Shown here in pieces: positions 40,815 to 48,332 of a stretch of 64,000 nt of DNA. The notes below the pieces were generated by a model, which saw only the letters and a list, made by a program, of their open reading frames with translations, was not told the DNA's origin and ran no database searches. Origin of the DNA: DATBHM01 sp963772375 (GTDB lineage Bacteria; Actinomycetota; UBA4738; JACQTL01); contig CAVYXG010000005.1 of assembly GCA_963772375.1 (NCBI GenBank), forward strand, positions 62,001 to 126,000. The letters run 5' to 3'. Positions within the stretch are counted from its first letter, which is position 1, and each line of letters opens with the position of its first letter. Made by a program: the position numbers and the translations under genes.

Positions 40815-42797
40815 TTAGCCACCGAAGCCCTCCCCGTACTCAGCACCATCGATGGACGCCACGGGGCCACCGCCCAGGAATCGAGTGAGCATCCGTCGGG
40901 AATGCCCAGCAGTCCGACCAGTATGCATCTGGGCACCGGTCCTATCACGGCAGTGCGTCACGAACAGATAGTGGCGAGCCCTGGTGAGGGACACGTACAG
41001 TAGCCGTCGTTCGTCACCGATGAACGGCCCCTCCGCGCGACCAGGAAGATACTCATCTTCGGCTGCGATCACGAAGACGGCGTCCGCGCTCAATCCCTTG
41101 GCTTGATGCATTGTCATGATGTTCACCGCGCCGGGTTGGAGTTCCTGTTCCTGATCCGCCATTGAGACATTTATCGTCCGGAGTAGTTCCCCAAGGTCGT
41201 CCGGCGTCGTCACCGCCAGGACCCGTTCGAACACGGCCGCTACCTCCCGGCGAATCCCTTCATCGACAATCTGCGCTTGTGCCAGGCTGACAATAAACTC
41301 CCCGAGATCATCGCCTATCTCGTCTTGGGCATCATCGAGGATGCGGTCAACCTCGTTGACCTCCGCGGCGATCCGCCCTCCGACTCTCCCCGCCACTTCT
41401 GGGTTCGCCACAACCATTCTCACTGCCGCTGCGAAGCCCGTTCCGTTTGCCCGAGCGAGGTCGTAGAGTGCCGTCAGGCTAACGCCGCCAATGCCGCTCC
41501 CGGCGCGCTGCAACATCGTCCGCCAGGCCAGGTGGTCCTCCCGGTTCACCAAGAGACGCAGCAGCGTCACGAAGTAGCGGCCAGCTTCCGTGTCGAGAGC
41601 GGCAGTTGGATTCGCGACGGTAACCACTGGAACCCCTGCCCCTTGCAGTGCGGTGCGCAATGGGTCTGAGAAGACTTCGTTCCTGTCGCTACGCAGCAAG
41701 ATCAAAATCTCCCCGGGATCGACTGCTTGGTCCACTAACGATCGACAGATCGACGCGACCGTCAGGGCTTCCCGGGCTTGGGTACGGAAGTGAAGGATAC
41801 GGACCTCTCCCGTCCCCGCACCCGCCGCCGCCACAAGCCGCTTGGGCTCTCGGTATGGGTCCTGATCGGCTACGAAGAGAGCGAAATCAAGAATTCGTGA
41901 ATCACAGCGTCGGCACTCTTCCAATAGCAAGGAGTTGGTCGGCGCGTAATCGTTGTCGAAGTTGCGGATTCCCTCGGGCGCGGCATAACGGAAGCCGTAG
42001 ATGCTCTGGTCGTCGTCACCAGCGACGTACAGTTCCGCCCCGAGCGCGGTCAGGTACCGAATCACCGCGAGGTCGCAAGCGTTCAAGTCCTGGTACTCAT
42101 CCACGAGTATGTGGCGCGGTGGGGCGGCGATTTCAACGTCGCCTTCTTCGAGGCCTCGTTTGAGTTGGTAGACGAGTTCTGCCCGCAAGGTGTAACCGAA
42201 GATGCCACGGTGTTCTTGCCAAGCACCGAGGAACTGAGGATTCGGAAACCTGCGCCGGTATTCTTCGGTGTCCTCATAGGTGAGTTGTTCCCAGTCGGCA
42301 GATAGCTGCTGCAACAGGTCAGCCGCCTCGGTAACCTTTGGAAGGCCGAGTATCCGTTTGAGGTCTTCCTGGATTATCCACCGCTCTTCAAAGTCGTCGG
42401 CGATACGGATCGGGCGCGGAAGTCGAGCGACCGCCGCCTGTTGAAGGATGACGCGAAGAGCGTAGGAGTGAAGAGTGAAGATGATGACACGGTTGGCGTC
42501 GTCCCCTAGTTCTTGACGTACCCGACGTTTGAGTTCTGCCGTTGCGGCTCGGGTGAACGTCAATGCCATGATTTCGCCTGGAAGGACATGCTGCTCTTGA
42601 ACGAGATACACGATTCGTCTGGTGAGGGCGAGTGTCTTGCCCGTGCCAGGCCCAGCAAGCAGACGGCCGTGGCTCCCAACGTGGGAGGCTGCGATGCGCT
42701 GCTCTTCGGTAAGGTTGTCGTCCCAGGGCACGAATGCCTCCCAATCACCTTCGCGGTTGTGGAAGCGAATCATCGTGCGCTGTTGGTCTTCGGTCAA
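40815..42797 (-). CDS. UvrD/Rep-family ATP-dependent DNA helicase
   Basis: 660 residues from TTG 42797 (ATG 42773 is an alternative). Superfamily 1A motifs are all present: Q-motif region LTEEQRIAASHVGSHGRLLA, motif I GPGTGKTLALTRR, Ia ALTFTRAATAELKRR, II ILVDEYQDLNACD, III VAGDDDQSIYGFR, IV ILILLRSDRNEV, V NIMTMHQAKGLSADAVFV and VI RRLLYVSLTRARHYLFV. It is a standalone helicase without a nuclease domain. Codon use looks less GC-biased than host genes. As cargo on the element it may assist replication or act in phage defence; no nuclease partner such as an OLD-type gene lies beside it. Confidence 0.92.
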   Translation of the reverse strand: MTEDQQRTMIRFHNREGDWEAFVPWDDNLTEEQRIAASHVGSHGRLLAGPGTGKTLALTRRIVYLVQEQHVLPGEIMALTFTRAATAELKRRVRQELGDDANRVIIFTLHSYALRVILQQAAVARLPRPIRIADDFEERWIIQEDLKRILGLPKVTEAADLLQQLSADWEQLTYEDTEEYRRRFPNPQFLGAWQEHRGIFGYTLRAELVYQLKRGLEEGDVEIAAPPRHILVDEYQDLNACDLAVIRYLTALGAELYVAGDDDQSIYGFRYAAPEGIRNFDNDYAPTNSLLLEECRRCDSRILDFALFVADQDPYREPKRLVAAAGAGTGEVRILHFRTQAREALTVASICRSLVDQAVDPGEILILLRSDRNEVFSDPLRTALQGAGVPVVTVANPTAALDTEAGRYFVTLLRLLVNREDHLAWRTMLQRAGSGIGGVSLTALYDLARANGTGFAAAVRMVVANPEVAGRVGGRIAAEVNEVDRILDDAQDEIGDDLGEFIVSLAQAQIVDEGIRREVAAVFERVLAVTTPDDLGELLRTINVSMADQEQELQPGAVNIMTMHQAKGLSADAVFVIAAEDEYLPGRAEGPFIGDERRLLYVSLTRARHYLFVTHCRDRTGAQMHTGRTAGHSRRMLTRFLGGGPVASIDGAEYGEGFGG

Positions 42798-42968
42798 CCC
42801 GCGAGTTCCGCATGTCGCTACTTCGGGCGTGCACTTCCCATATGGCCGGGCTCAGGGTCCTCAACGTCCGTGGGAGACATCCGCAAAGCACGAGGCGCTG
42901 TTCCGAGGTCGCTCGCATAGTCGGCGGGAGGTAGGCTTCGATCCCCAACCCGAAGGGGGGCATAGGCC

Positions 42969-43313
42969 ATGGTTCATCTACGCGGACGTGGGGAGTCGGC
43001 TGAACTCTTCAAGAGGGTGCGGCACCACGCGGAAGGGATCGGGCATCTGCTGGCGCCACTGGCCGTAGTGGTCTACGGAACCCTGGCACGAGGGGAAGAA
43101 CGCCACGAAATGCATATCGGCGTGGGGTGGAACTCCGTGAACATCACGCTCGCCAATGGACAGAAGGTGGCGCTCCGGGCCAGGGGACGGCCCTACCGGG
43201 AGGTCACGGTCCACGTGGGCTCGTTCACTCCGCTTGGTCGCCAGGTCATGAGCATCCGCGATGAACAAGGCGCGTGGAGGTTTGAGCGGTGGCTCGCGAA
43301 GAGGGCGACGTAG
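42969..43313 (+). CDS. Unknown 114-residue protein
   Basis: ATG 42969; divergent from the helicase. The protein is basic at the start (MVHLRGRGESAELFKRVRHH), then beta-rich with VVVYGTLARGEERHEMHIGV and VHVGSFTPLGRQVMSI, ending GAWRFERWLAKRAT. No family recognised. Its 3' end overlaps the next gene by 25 bases. Confidence 0.6.
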   Translation: MVHLRGRGESAELFKRVRHHAEGIGHLLAPLAVVVYGTLARGEERHEMHIGVGWNSVNITLANGQKVALRARGRPYREVTVHVGSFTPLGRQVMSIRDEQGAWRFERWLAKRAT

Positions 43314-43510
43314 TCGAGGGCGCTGCGCCCAAACGCGTGCCCCTCTTCTTCCGGCCCCCGGACAACTGGGACCAGATGACGAAGGATGAGCGGCACGCTT
43401 GGTCGCTCGCCCTTGTGCGTCAGATCAAGGCGCAGGGCCAGCCGCAGGACCCGGCGCGCGGCAACTCCGATGGGGAGGGCGCGGAGGAAGGTCGTGAGCC
43501 TGCCCTCTGA
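43289..43510 (+). CDS. Unknown 73-residue protein
   Basis: GTG 43289 inside the end of the previous gene. Contains KRVPLFFRPPDNWDQMTKDE followed by RHAWSLALVRQIKAQG and an acidic tail. No family recognised; overlap with its neighbour suggests an operon. Confidence 0.5.
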   Translation: MAREEGDVVEGAAPKRVPLFFRPPDNWDQMTKDERHAWSLALVRQIKAQGQPQDPARGNSDGEGAEEGREPAL

Positions 43511-43556
43511 TCCGCGCGTCCGCCAAGCGTTGGACGAAGGCAAGGATGATCCCTAA
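43494..43556 (+). CDS. Possible 20-residue peptide
   Basis: GTG 43494 is preceded by GGAGGAAGG, one of the strongest ribosome sites in the element, and opens a short frame (VSLPSDPRVRQALDEGKDDP) ending at TAA. It overlaps the preceding gene by 17 bases. The ribosome site is the only support. Confidence 0.3.
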   Translation: MSLPSDPRVRQALDEGKDDP

Positions 43557-43637
43557 GCGCCGCCTTCACGGGTGGGGGCTTGTCCGTTCGGTCCGCCTGG
43601 CGAGATAATCCGCGGACCCGGTTGGAGGGGAAGACGC

Positions 43638-44384
43638 ATGGGGAAGTTGCCCCTGGCCTTGATTGTTATCGCAGCGATGGGAGCCGCCTGTGGCAGTGGG
43701 GGCAGTGGGGGTGCACACTCCGCTCCCTCGACGCCGACGACGCACACTCTGTCGGGACGGCTCGTTGCTCCCGAGTGCGGTAGTGGCTGGGAAATCGAGA
43801 ACTCGCAGGTGGAACTTGAGAATCAGAACCACTCCATCATCGGGACGGCAAACACTTCCGCCAACCTGATCGCTCCGCTGACCAAGCCCTGCGTCGTCTC
43901 TTTCTCGATTCCCCACGTTCCCGATGCCAAGTTCTACACGCTGACCATCGGTTCTCACGGTGGCCCGGCATGGTCCCATGCCGAGCTTGTTCGGGAACAC
44001 TTCCAGACCGATCTGAACCTTGGTGGAGCTACGGTCCCGGCAGTGGACCACGTCGCGTTCTGCACAGCTGGCGACAGGCTGAACACGCTCATGTTCAATA
44101 CGGACCTGATGAACCACCACGCAGCTACATTCGAGAGCGAGTACAAGCCCTATGTGGACACGCTCCAAGAACAAGCCGCCGCCTTGATCCTGAGTGGCAA
44201 CCAATCTGACGGCGCAGACCTCGCGGCCATCGCAAGTGCCCTCGCCAAGATCGAGTCAGACGGTGGTCCAGGAGGGCTCCACTCCGCAGGCGACCTAAAC
44301 AAGGCACTCGCACTCGCAAACAACGAAATGCCTCACCTGATGGTCGATTGCCCCGGGGTTTGGAACTACATCCATTACTCATGA
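43638..44384 (+). CDS. Lipoprotein of unknown function (element)
   Basis: 248 residues from ATG 43638, with GGAGGGG seven bases upstream. Lipoprotein signal MGKLPLALIVIAAMGAACGS with lipobox AMGAAC and a Gly/Ser linker. The mature part starts with a beta domain (THTLSGRLVAPECGSGWEIE, FYTLTIGSHGGPAWSHAELV) and has a helical C-terminal half (YVDTLQEQAAALILSGNQ). Cys residues at CGSG, PCVV, AFCT and DCPG may pair. No family recognised. The second lipoprotein in the element. Confidence 0.72.
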   Translation: MGKLPLALIVIAAMGAACGSGGSGGAHSAPSTPTTHTLSGRLVAPECGSGWEIENSQVELENQNHSIIGTANTSANLIAPLTKPCVVSFSIPHVPDAKFYTLTIGSHGGPAWSHAELVREHFQTDLNLGGATVPAVDHVAFCTAGDRLNTLMFNTDLMNHHAATFESEYKPYVDTLQEQAAALILSGNQSDGADLAAIASALAKIESDGGPGGLHSAGDLNKALALANNEMPHLMVDCPGVWNYIHYS

Positions 44385-44861
44385 GCCGAGGGAGGGGCCA
44401 AGATGCCACAGAATGACAGCCCGCGTCTCAGTCTGTCGCGATAATCGGAACACCGTGGACGGGTCCAAAGCGACTCCCGCCATCGCTTGGCGGACAAGCT
44501 GCTCGCCCTCCGGGCGGACGCCGCACTTGTTCTCGCTGCGGACCTGTTTGAGGCCGGTCTGTGATGGGCCAGGCACCCGATTGCGGGGCGGGAGAAGATC
44601 GACCGCACGGCGAGGCCCGCTGCCGTTCGCCGGACGCGTCCGTTGTCAACACAGGTCCAAGATGGCTTGCAGGTCGCGGCCGGTCCTGTGAAGACGGTCG
44701 GCGTGGTAGTCGCGGGAGAACGGTTCCAGTGCCCGGCCGAGCCGCGTGTCGTTCGGGAATCCGAGGGACGTGGGTCCAGGGGTCAGTCCATCGGAGGAAC
44801 TTGGGCAACCACGCTGACCCTCCGAGGAACGCAAGCGGTTGCCAGACCGTACCCTCGGCTT
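44385..44861. other. Stretch without a confident gene
   Basis: Several short frames occur. The most protein-like is a plus-strand tail HRLADKLLALRADAALVLAA ending at TGA 44562-44564, but it lacks a start other than TTG and may be a decayed gene. Minus-strand frames look like shadows. TACCCT at 44850-44855 is the likely promoter of the next gene. Confidence 0.45.
44850..44855 (+). promoter_or_regulatory. Probable -10 element, leaderless start at 44862
   Basis: TACCCT ends six bases before the ATG at 44862, so the first transcribed base would be the A of the start codon. No ribosome site is present. Confidence 0.4.
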
Positions 44862-45308
44862 ATGTACGAACTTCCGCTCGACCCGCGGTCTGCGGGGCTC
44901 GGGTCCGCCCGACCGGAGTATCTGCGCGCAGCGGCCGACGGGTGGCCTACGTGTGCTAGGACCCCCGAGTACATCGCGGACCGCCTCCGAGTCTCGCGGG
45001 AAATGTTCGTCCACGCTGCGTTCCTGTACGAACTGTTCACCGTCGCGGCGGGCTGGGCACTGCTCGCCCTGGAACCGGCGCTGCGGGATTCGCTGGGTGC
45101 GGGCCGAAGTGTGTCGTTCGCAGAGCTTGTCGCGCGAGCAGGGAAACGAGGGTTGCTGGACGGCCGGGATGTCGAACGACTCGGTTCTGGGATCGAGCTT
45201 CGGCATATGTTCGCCCACCCGGAGCGGTTGGGCGTCTACTCGCCGGGTGTCGCCGAAACAGTGCTGGCAGCCACACACGAGATCATCGCGAAGCTCTACG
45301 TACCGTAG
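44862..45308 (+). CDS. Unknown helical protein with a HEPN-like RxxxxH motif
   Basis: 148 residues from ATG 44862. Almost entirely helical: TPEYIADRLRVSREMFVHAA, FLYELFTVAAGWALLALEPA, VSFAELVARAGKRGLLD, then GIELRHMFAHPERLGVYSP and ETVLAATHEIIAKLYV. The ELRHMFAHP segment fits the R-x4-H pattern of HEPN domains, which occur as RNases or substrate-binding modules in toxin-antitoxin and defence systems. The assignment is tentative. A strong terminator follows at its stop codon. Confidence 0.65.
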   Translation: MYELPLDPRSAGLGSARPEYLRAAADGWPTCARTPEYIADRLRVSREMFVHAAFLYELFTVAAGWALLALEPALRDSLGAGRSVSFAELVARAGKRGLLDGRDVERLGSGIELRHMFAHPERLGVYSPGVAETVLAATHEIIAKLYVP

Positions 45309-45341
45309 AAGAGGCCCCCGCCATCAGCGGGGGCCTTCTTC
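45308..45341 (+). terminator. Rho-independent terminator between converging genes
   Basis: GAAG-A-GGCCCCCGC, loop CATCA, GCGGGGGCC-TTCTTC: a stem of about 13 pairs at the stop codon of the helical protein and 25 bases from the integrase stop. It probably works for both strands. Confidence 0.85.
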
Positions 45342-45365
45342 GCGCTTCCTGGGACGGCTCCGTGG

Positions 45366-46952
45366 TTACGCCACGCGCGTCACACTCACCGACCGGTCAC
45401 TCTCACTCTTGAACACGGTGTCGCTCTCCATCGGTCGCGGGTCCACTGCCGGAGGTCGGCCTTCGCGCCACTGCACCTTGATCCGTCCCGGGTCCAGTCT
45501 CTTCGGGCGGCCGACTCGGGGGCTGATCGTGACCGACTCGAAGTACGCCGCGAACATGTCGTGGAGGTCCGTGAGTTCGGTGGTCGTGAGTTCCCGGTTG
45601 ATCCAGCGCTCGTGGAAGTCGTCGTCCGCGAGCAGGTCAGCGTAGGACGCGGGCTGCGCCTCCGGCACCAGCATCGCCAGCCGGGCACGGGCAGCATCAT
45701 CAGCCGCCGCGGCCTTGTCGATGGCGCGCTGCACGACCCGCTTGGCGAGTCCGGTCTTCGCCGCCCGTAGTTGATCGGCCAGGTCTTCGACCTCCGTTTG
45801 CAGGGCCGCCAACTCGGCCAAGACCGCTTCCCGTTCTTCGGGGTCACCAGCGGGAACCGGGACGTACGCCTCGGGGTCCCGCGCTCTGCCCGTGTCCCGT
45901 TCCTGTTCCACGTACCCGTCGAGCACGTCTTCCAGGTGACGGGCCTTGACCGACACACGGCCGCACCCGCCACCGATGGCGGCGCACTCGTAGTAGCCGC
46001 TGGAACCGAGCATTTTCGATCCGCACTCCGAGCACAGCAGCAGCCCGCTCAGGGCGTACTTGCGAGCACCGGGCCTCGCCGACCCGGGCTCCCGGCCACC
46101 CCCCAGCCCGCCGGGCTTGGCATCGATCAGGGTGGCGGCCAACAGCGTGGCCTCGTCCTTGGTGATTATGGCGGGCCAGTCCTTGCCACCGACGATCAGC
46201 GGTGTCCCTCGAAGGGTCCTTCCACCTGTCTCGGACTTGCCGTTCCGGTCGATCAGCTTCCGCTTTAGACCCTCCGGCCGCCACCGGTACCCACCCTCCG
46301 TGGTGATGCCGCGGTCGTTCCAATCCATGACGACTCGTGAGTGCGGTTCTCCCCCGATGATGCGGTCCACTGCCTCGCGCAGCAGCGCAGCCTCTTCGGG
46401 GACCACTTCGAGCCGGTTGCCCTTGATGGGGCGGTACCCGAACGAGCGTCGGCCGCCGCCGTTCAGCCGCCCTTCCTCGCGGCGAGTCTTCTTCGTCCTG
46501 CGGACCCGCTCGGAGGTCTTCTCGGACTCCAACTTGTTCCAAGTGCCTGCATTCCTCGCGAACGCCCTGCCTTCCGGTGTGGACAGGTCGAAGGTGCCGG
46601 AACGCACAGTCGCGAACTCGACGGCGTGCCCGCCCTTCTTCGGGTCCACAAGATCGATCAGGTCTTCAAGTTCACGGGGCTGTCGGTACAGGCGGTCGGT
46701 CATGTAGACGAGCAACCGGGACACCCGGCCCCCCTCGATGTCCGCAAGCAGGCGTTCGTAGTCCGGACGAACCGTCCCCGCCTTGCTGGCGCTCTTGTTG
46801 CGGTCGATGTACGTCGCCGCAACCGTCCATCCGCGACGCTCGGCCTCCGCGTTGCACTCCGCGACCTGCTCGTCCACCGAAGTGGCGTCCTGGTCCCGGT
46901 CCTTCGACAGCCGTGCGTAGACTGCGACTCTGGTATCACAGTTCTGATCCAT
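45366..46952 (-). CDS. Large serine recombinase (integrase of the element)
   Basis: 528 residues from ATG 46952 (GGGGAGAG two to nine bases upstream). The resolvase-type catalytic domain opens with RVAVYARLSKDRDQDATSV, with the nucleophile Ser in ARLS, and contains the Arg-rich active-site parts (GRVSRLLVYMTDRLYRQPRE, GRAFARNAGTWNKLESEKTS). A recombinase domain follows (NGGGRRSFGYRPIKGN), then a zinc ribbon (LLCSECGSKMLGSSGYYECA) and a coiled-coil motif near residues 380-440. Large serine integrases join attP and attB with a two-base central overlap; here the centre is GA. The attR site lies 53 bases upstream of its start, the usual arrangement. Confidence 0.95.
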   Translation of the reverse strand: MDQNCDTRVAVYARLSKDRDQDATSVDEQVAECNAEAERRGWTVAATYIDRNKSASKAGTVRPDYERLLADIEGGRVSRLLVYMTDRLYRQPRELEDLIDLVDPKKGGHAVEFATVRSGTFDLSTPEGRAFARNAGTWNKLESEKTSERVRRTKKTRREEGRLNGGGRRSFGYRPIKGNRLEVVPEEAALLREAVDRIIGGEPHSRVVMDWNDRGITTEGGYRWRPEGLKRKLIDRNGKSETGGRTLRGTPLIVGGKDWPAIITKDEATLLAATLIDAKPGGLGGGREPGSARPGARKYALSGLLLCSECGSKMLGSSGYYECAAIGGGCGRVSVKARHLEDVLDGYVEQERDTGRARDPEAYVPVPAGDPEEREAVLAELAALQTEVEDLADQLRAAKTGLAKRVVQRAIDKAAAADDAARARLAMLVPEAQPASYADLLADDDFHERWINRELTTTELTDLHDMFAAYFESVTISPRVGRPKRLDPGRIKVQWREGRPPAVDPRPMESDTVFKSESDRSVSVTRVA

Positions 46953-47352
46953 GGCTCTCCCCTTTCTCTCATCTACCGGCCAACTCATATGGAGGGGAGA
47001 CGCCGAGGCGTTCGCGCAGGCGCTCGCACGGGGCGATGCCATCAACGACCCCGCCGCCTGGGTCTGGAAGGTGGCGTTCCGCGTCGCCGGTGGGGAGTTG
47101 CAGCGCAGTCGACGCGAAGGCGCCCCGGTCCCGGAAGGCTCATATGAATTTTCCGAGCCCCTGCGGGACGTCGTCGACGCGCTGGCCCGCATCTCCCCGA
47201 ACCAGCGGTTGGCCGTCGTGCTGCACGACTACGCCGACCGTCCCACGAGCGAAGTCGCCGAGATCATGGGCGCGAGTCGTGCCACGGTCCACGTTCACCT
47301 GAGCCAGGGCCGCCGACGGCTCCGGCGTCTTCTGGAGGAACACGATGCCTGA
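46951..47352 (+). pseudogene. ECF sigma factor, C-terminal part (split by the element)
   Basis: Host sequence begins at 47005 with EAFAQALARGDAINDPAAWV, the end of region 2 and the linker, and runs through region 4 (ALARISPNQRLAVVLHDYA, RPTSEVAEIMGASRATVHVH, LSQGRRRLRRLLEEHDA). In the integrated state the frame is open back to an ATG at 46951 that lies in the element and shares CCATGG with the integrase start, adding MALPFLSSTGQLIWRGDA. Such a product would lack regions 2.1-2.2 and should not bind core polymerase normally. The stop overlaps the start of the next gene by eight bases. Confidence 0.87.
46993..47018. other. attR
   Basis: Right junction: element arm AGGGGAGACGCC, core GA at 47005-47006, host arm GGCGTTCGCGCA. 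With attL this reconstructs attP as AGGGGAGACGCC-GA-GGCGTCTACCCT, whose two arms are inverted repeats with one mismatch, and attB as GATGCGCTGGCG-GA-GGCGTTCGCGCA. Confidence 0.87.
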
Positions 47353-48283
47353 TGTGAAGTCGTACCTGCGTCCCCTGGACCAGGCGGACGCGCCGGATGT
47401 CTGGTCGGACGCCGAGACCCGTGAGCCCCGGTTGGTCCCGTCTCCTCCGACGCCCTCACGTCGAACGATGATGCCGGTCATCCTCGTGGCGCTCGTTGTG
47501 ACCGGAGCCGCCACGTTGGTGCTCCTGCGAGCCTTCGATCGCGGGAGTCCATCGATAACGGGTCAACCGATTTCACTGACCGCTCAGATGGAGGTCGTTG
47601 CCCCGACCTGGCCGTTCACGTGTGACAACCCCTGCAAGCGATACGAGAGCGGACACTCCGATTACCGGTTGAGGGTGCACAATCCGGCGGGCTCCCCCGT
47701 GGCCGCCACGTGCGGCGCCAAGGGCACGGACGCCTCGGGTCGTGAGCTCTTCCGGGGGCCGGTCAGCGGGCGAGCGTTCGGGCCCTGGTACGTCGCGTCG
47801 GACGAGACCGCGTCCGCTGAGGGCACGGTCGAGCTTCAGTCACCGGGAACCGTCGCGCAGTTCTCAATCACGTGCACGGGGCGCAAGGTTCGCTCGGCGC
47901 CGCCGCAGCGACCGGAGGTCGGGCCAAGGCTCATCGGCAAACTCGGCAGCAAGAAAGTGCAACCTCCCCCTGCGAACGTCACCGTCCCAAACCGCTGCGA
48001 TGGGCCGATGTGGGTGTCCGCAATTCATGGGCTCCCGCCGAACACCGGCATCTGCTTCCCGAAGGGCACCTCCCAGGAAGATGCCGGCCTGCTCATGGTG
48101 AGGATCGCCCGGGGACGGGTCCCGAACGGTATCGATCAGCTGTACTTCTGGCTGAGCGATCGACTGTCTCTCGCCGAGCCCCCGGGCCACCAGCGGTGGA
48201 GGGCCCGCCTGATCGACCAGCTGCAGCTCGTCGGCTACAGCTGCCGAGACACAGCTGTGATCGCCTGGCCATGCCATCGGTGA
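47345..48283 (+). CDS. Membrane-anchored protein in operon with the split sigma factor
   Basis: 312 residues from ATG 47345, overlapping the sigma factor stop. A cytoplasmic N-terminus of about 40 residues, one membrane helix (MMPVILVALVVTGAATLVLL, about 40-60) and an outer domain with two or three Cys pairs (FTCDNPCKRYESG, AATCGAKG, ITCTGR), a Pro-rich linker and a C-terminal part with PMWVSAIHGLPPNTGICFPK. Topology and position are those of an anti-sigma or sigma-controlled membrane partner, but no zinc anti-sigma motif is present. The function is inferred from context only. Confidence 0.72.
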   Translation: MPDVKSYLRPLDQADAPDVWSDAETREPRLVPSPPTPSRRTMMPVILVALVVTGAATLVLLRAFDRGSPSITGQPISLTAQMEVVAPTWPFTCDNPCKRYESGHSDYRLRVHNPAGSPVAATCGAKGTDASGRELFRGPVSGRAFGPWYVASDETASAEGTVELQSPGTVAQFSITCTGRKVRSAPPQRPEVGPRLIGKLGSKKVQPPPANVTVPNRCDGPMWVSAIHGLPPNTGICFPKGTSQEDAGLLMVRIARGRVPNGIDQLYFWLSDRLSLAEPPGHQRWRARLIDQLQLVGYSCRDTAVIAWPCHR

Positions 48284-48332
48284 TCCCGAAGCACATGCCG
48301 CTGGGCATGCGAGCGTGGCGCCACCTGGACGG

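Larger units (their letters stand above)
31467..47006. mobile_element. 15.5-kb serine-integrase element (phage satellite-like) inserted in an ECF sigma factor gene
   Basis: Bounded by the direct repeat GAGGCGT at 31467-31473 and 47005-47011. The two host halves join in frame into one sigma factor, so the empty site can be read directly. Joining the inner ends gives a near-perfect inverted repeat centred on GA, as expected of a serine-integrase attP. Contents in order: lipoprotein, zinc-ribbon membrane protein, tRNA-Glu, zinc-finger protein, RepA-like ATPase, several small genes, prohead protease, major capsid protein, UvrD-like helicase, unknown genes, and the integrase beside attR. No terminase, portal or tail gene was recognised, so it is probably a satellite or capsid-carrying island of the phiRv1 type and not a complete phage. 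Confidence 0.9.

Noticed and set aside
44413..44840. Several short frames on both strands between the lipoprotein and the helical protein
   Set aside because: No start/ribosome site combination and no motif; possible remnant only.
45386..46542. Alternative minus frames and plus frames over the integrase gene
   Set aside because: Shadows of the serine recombinase, whose catalytic, zinc-ribbon and coiled-coil parts are continuous.
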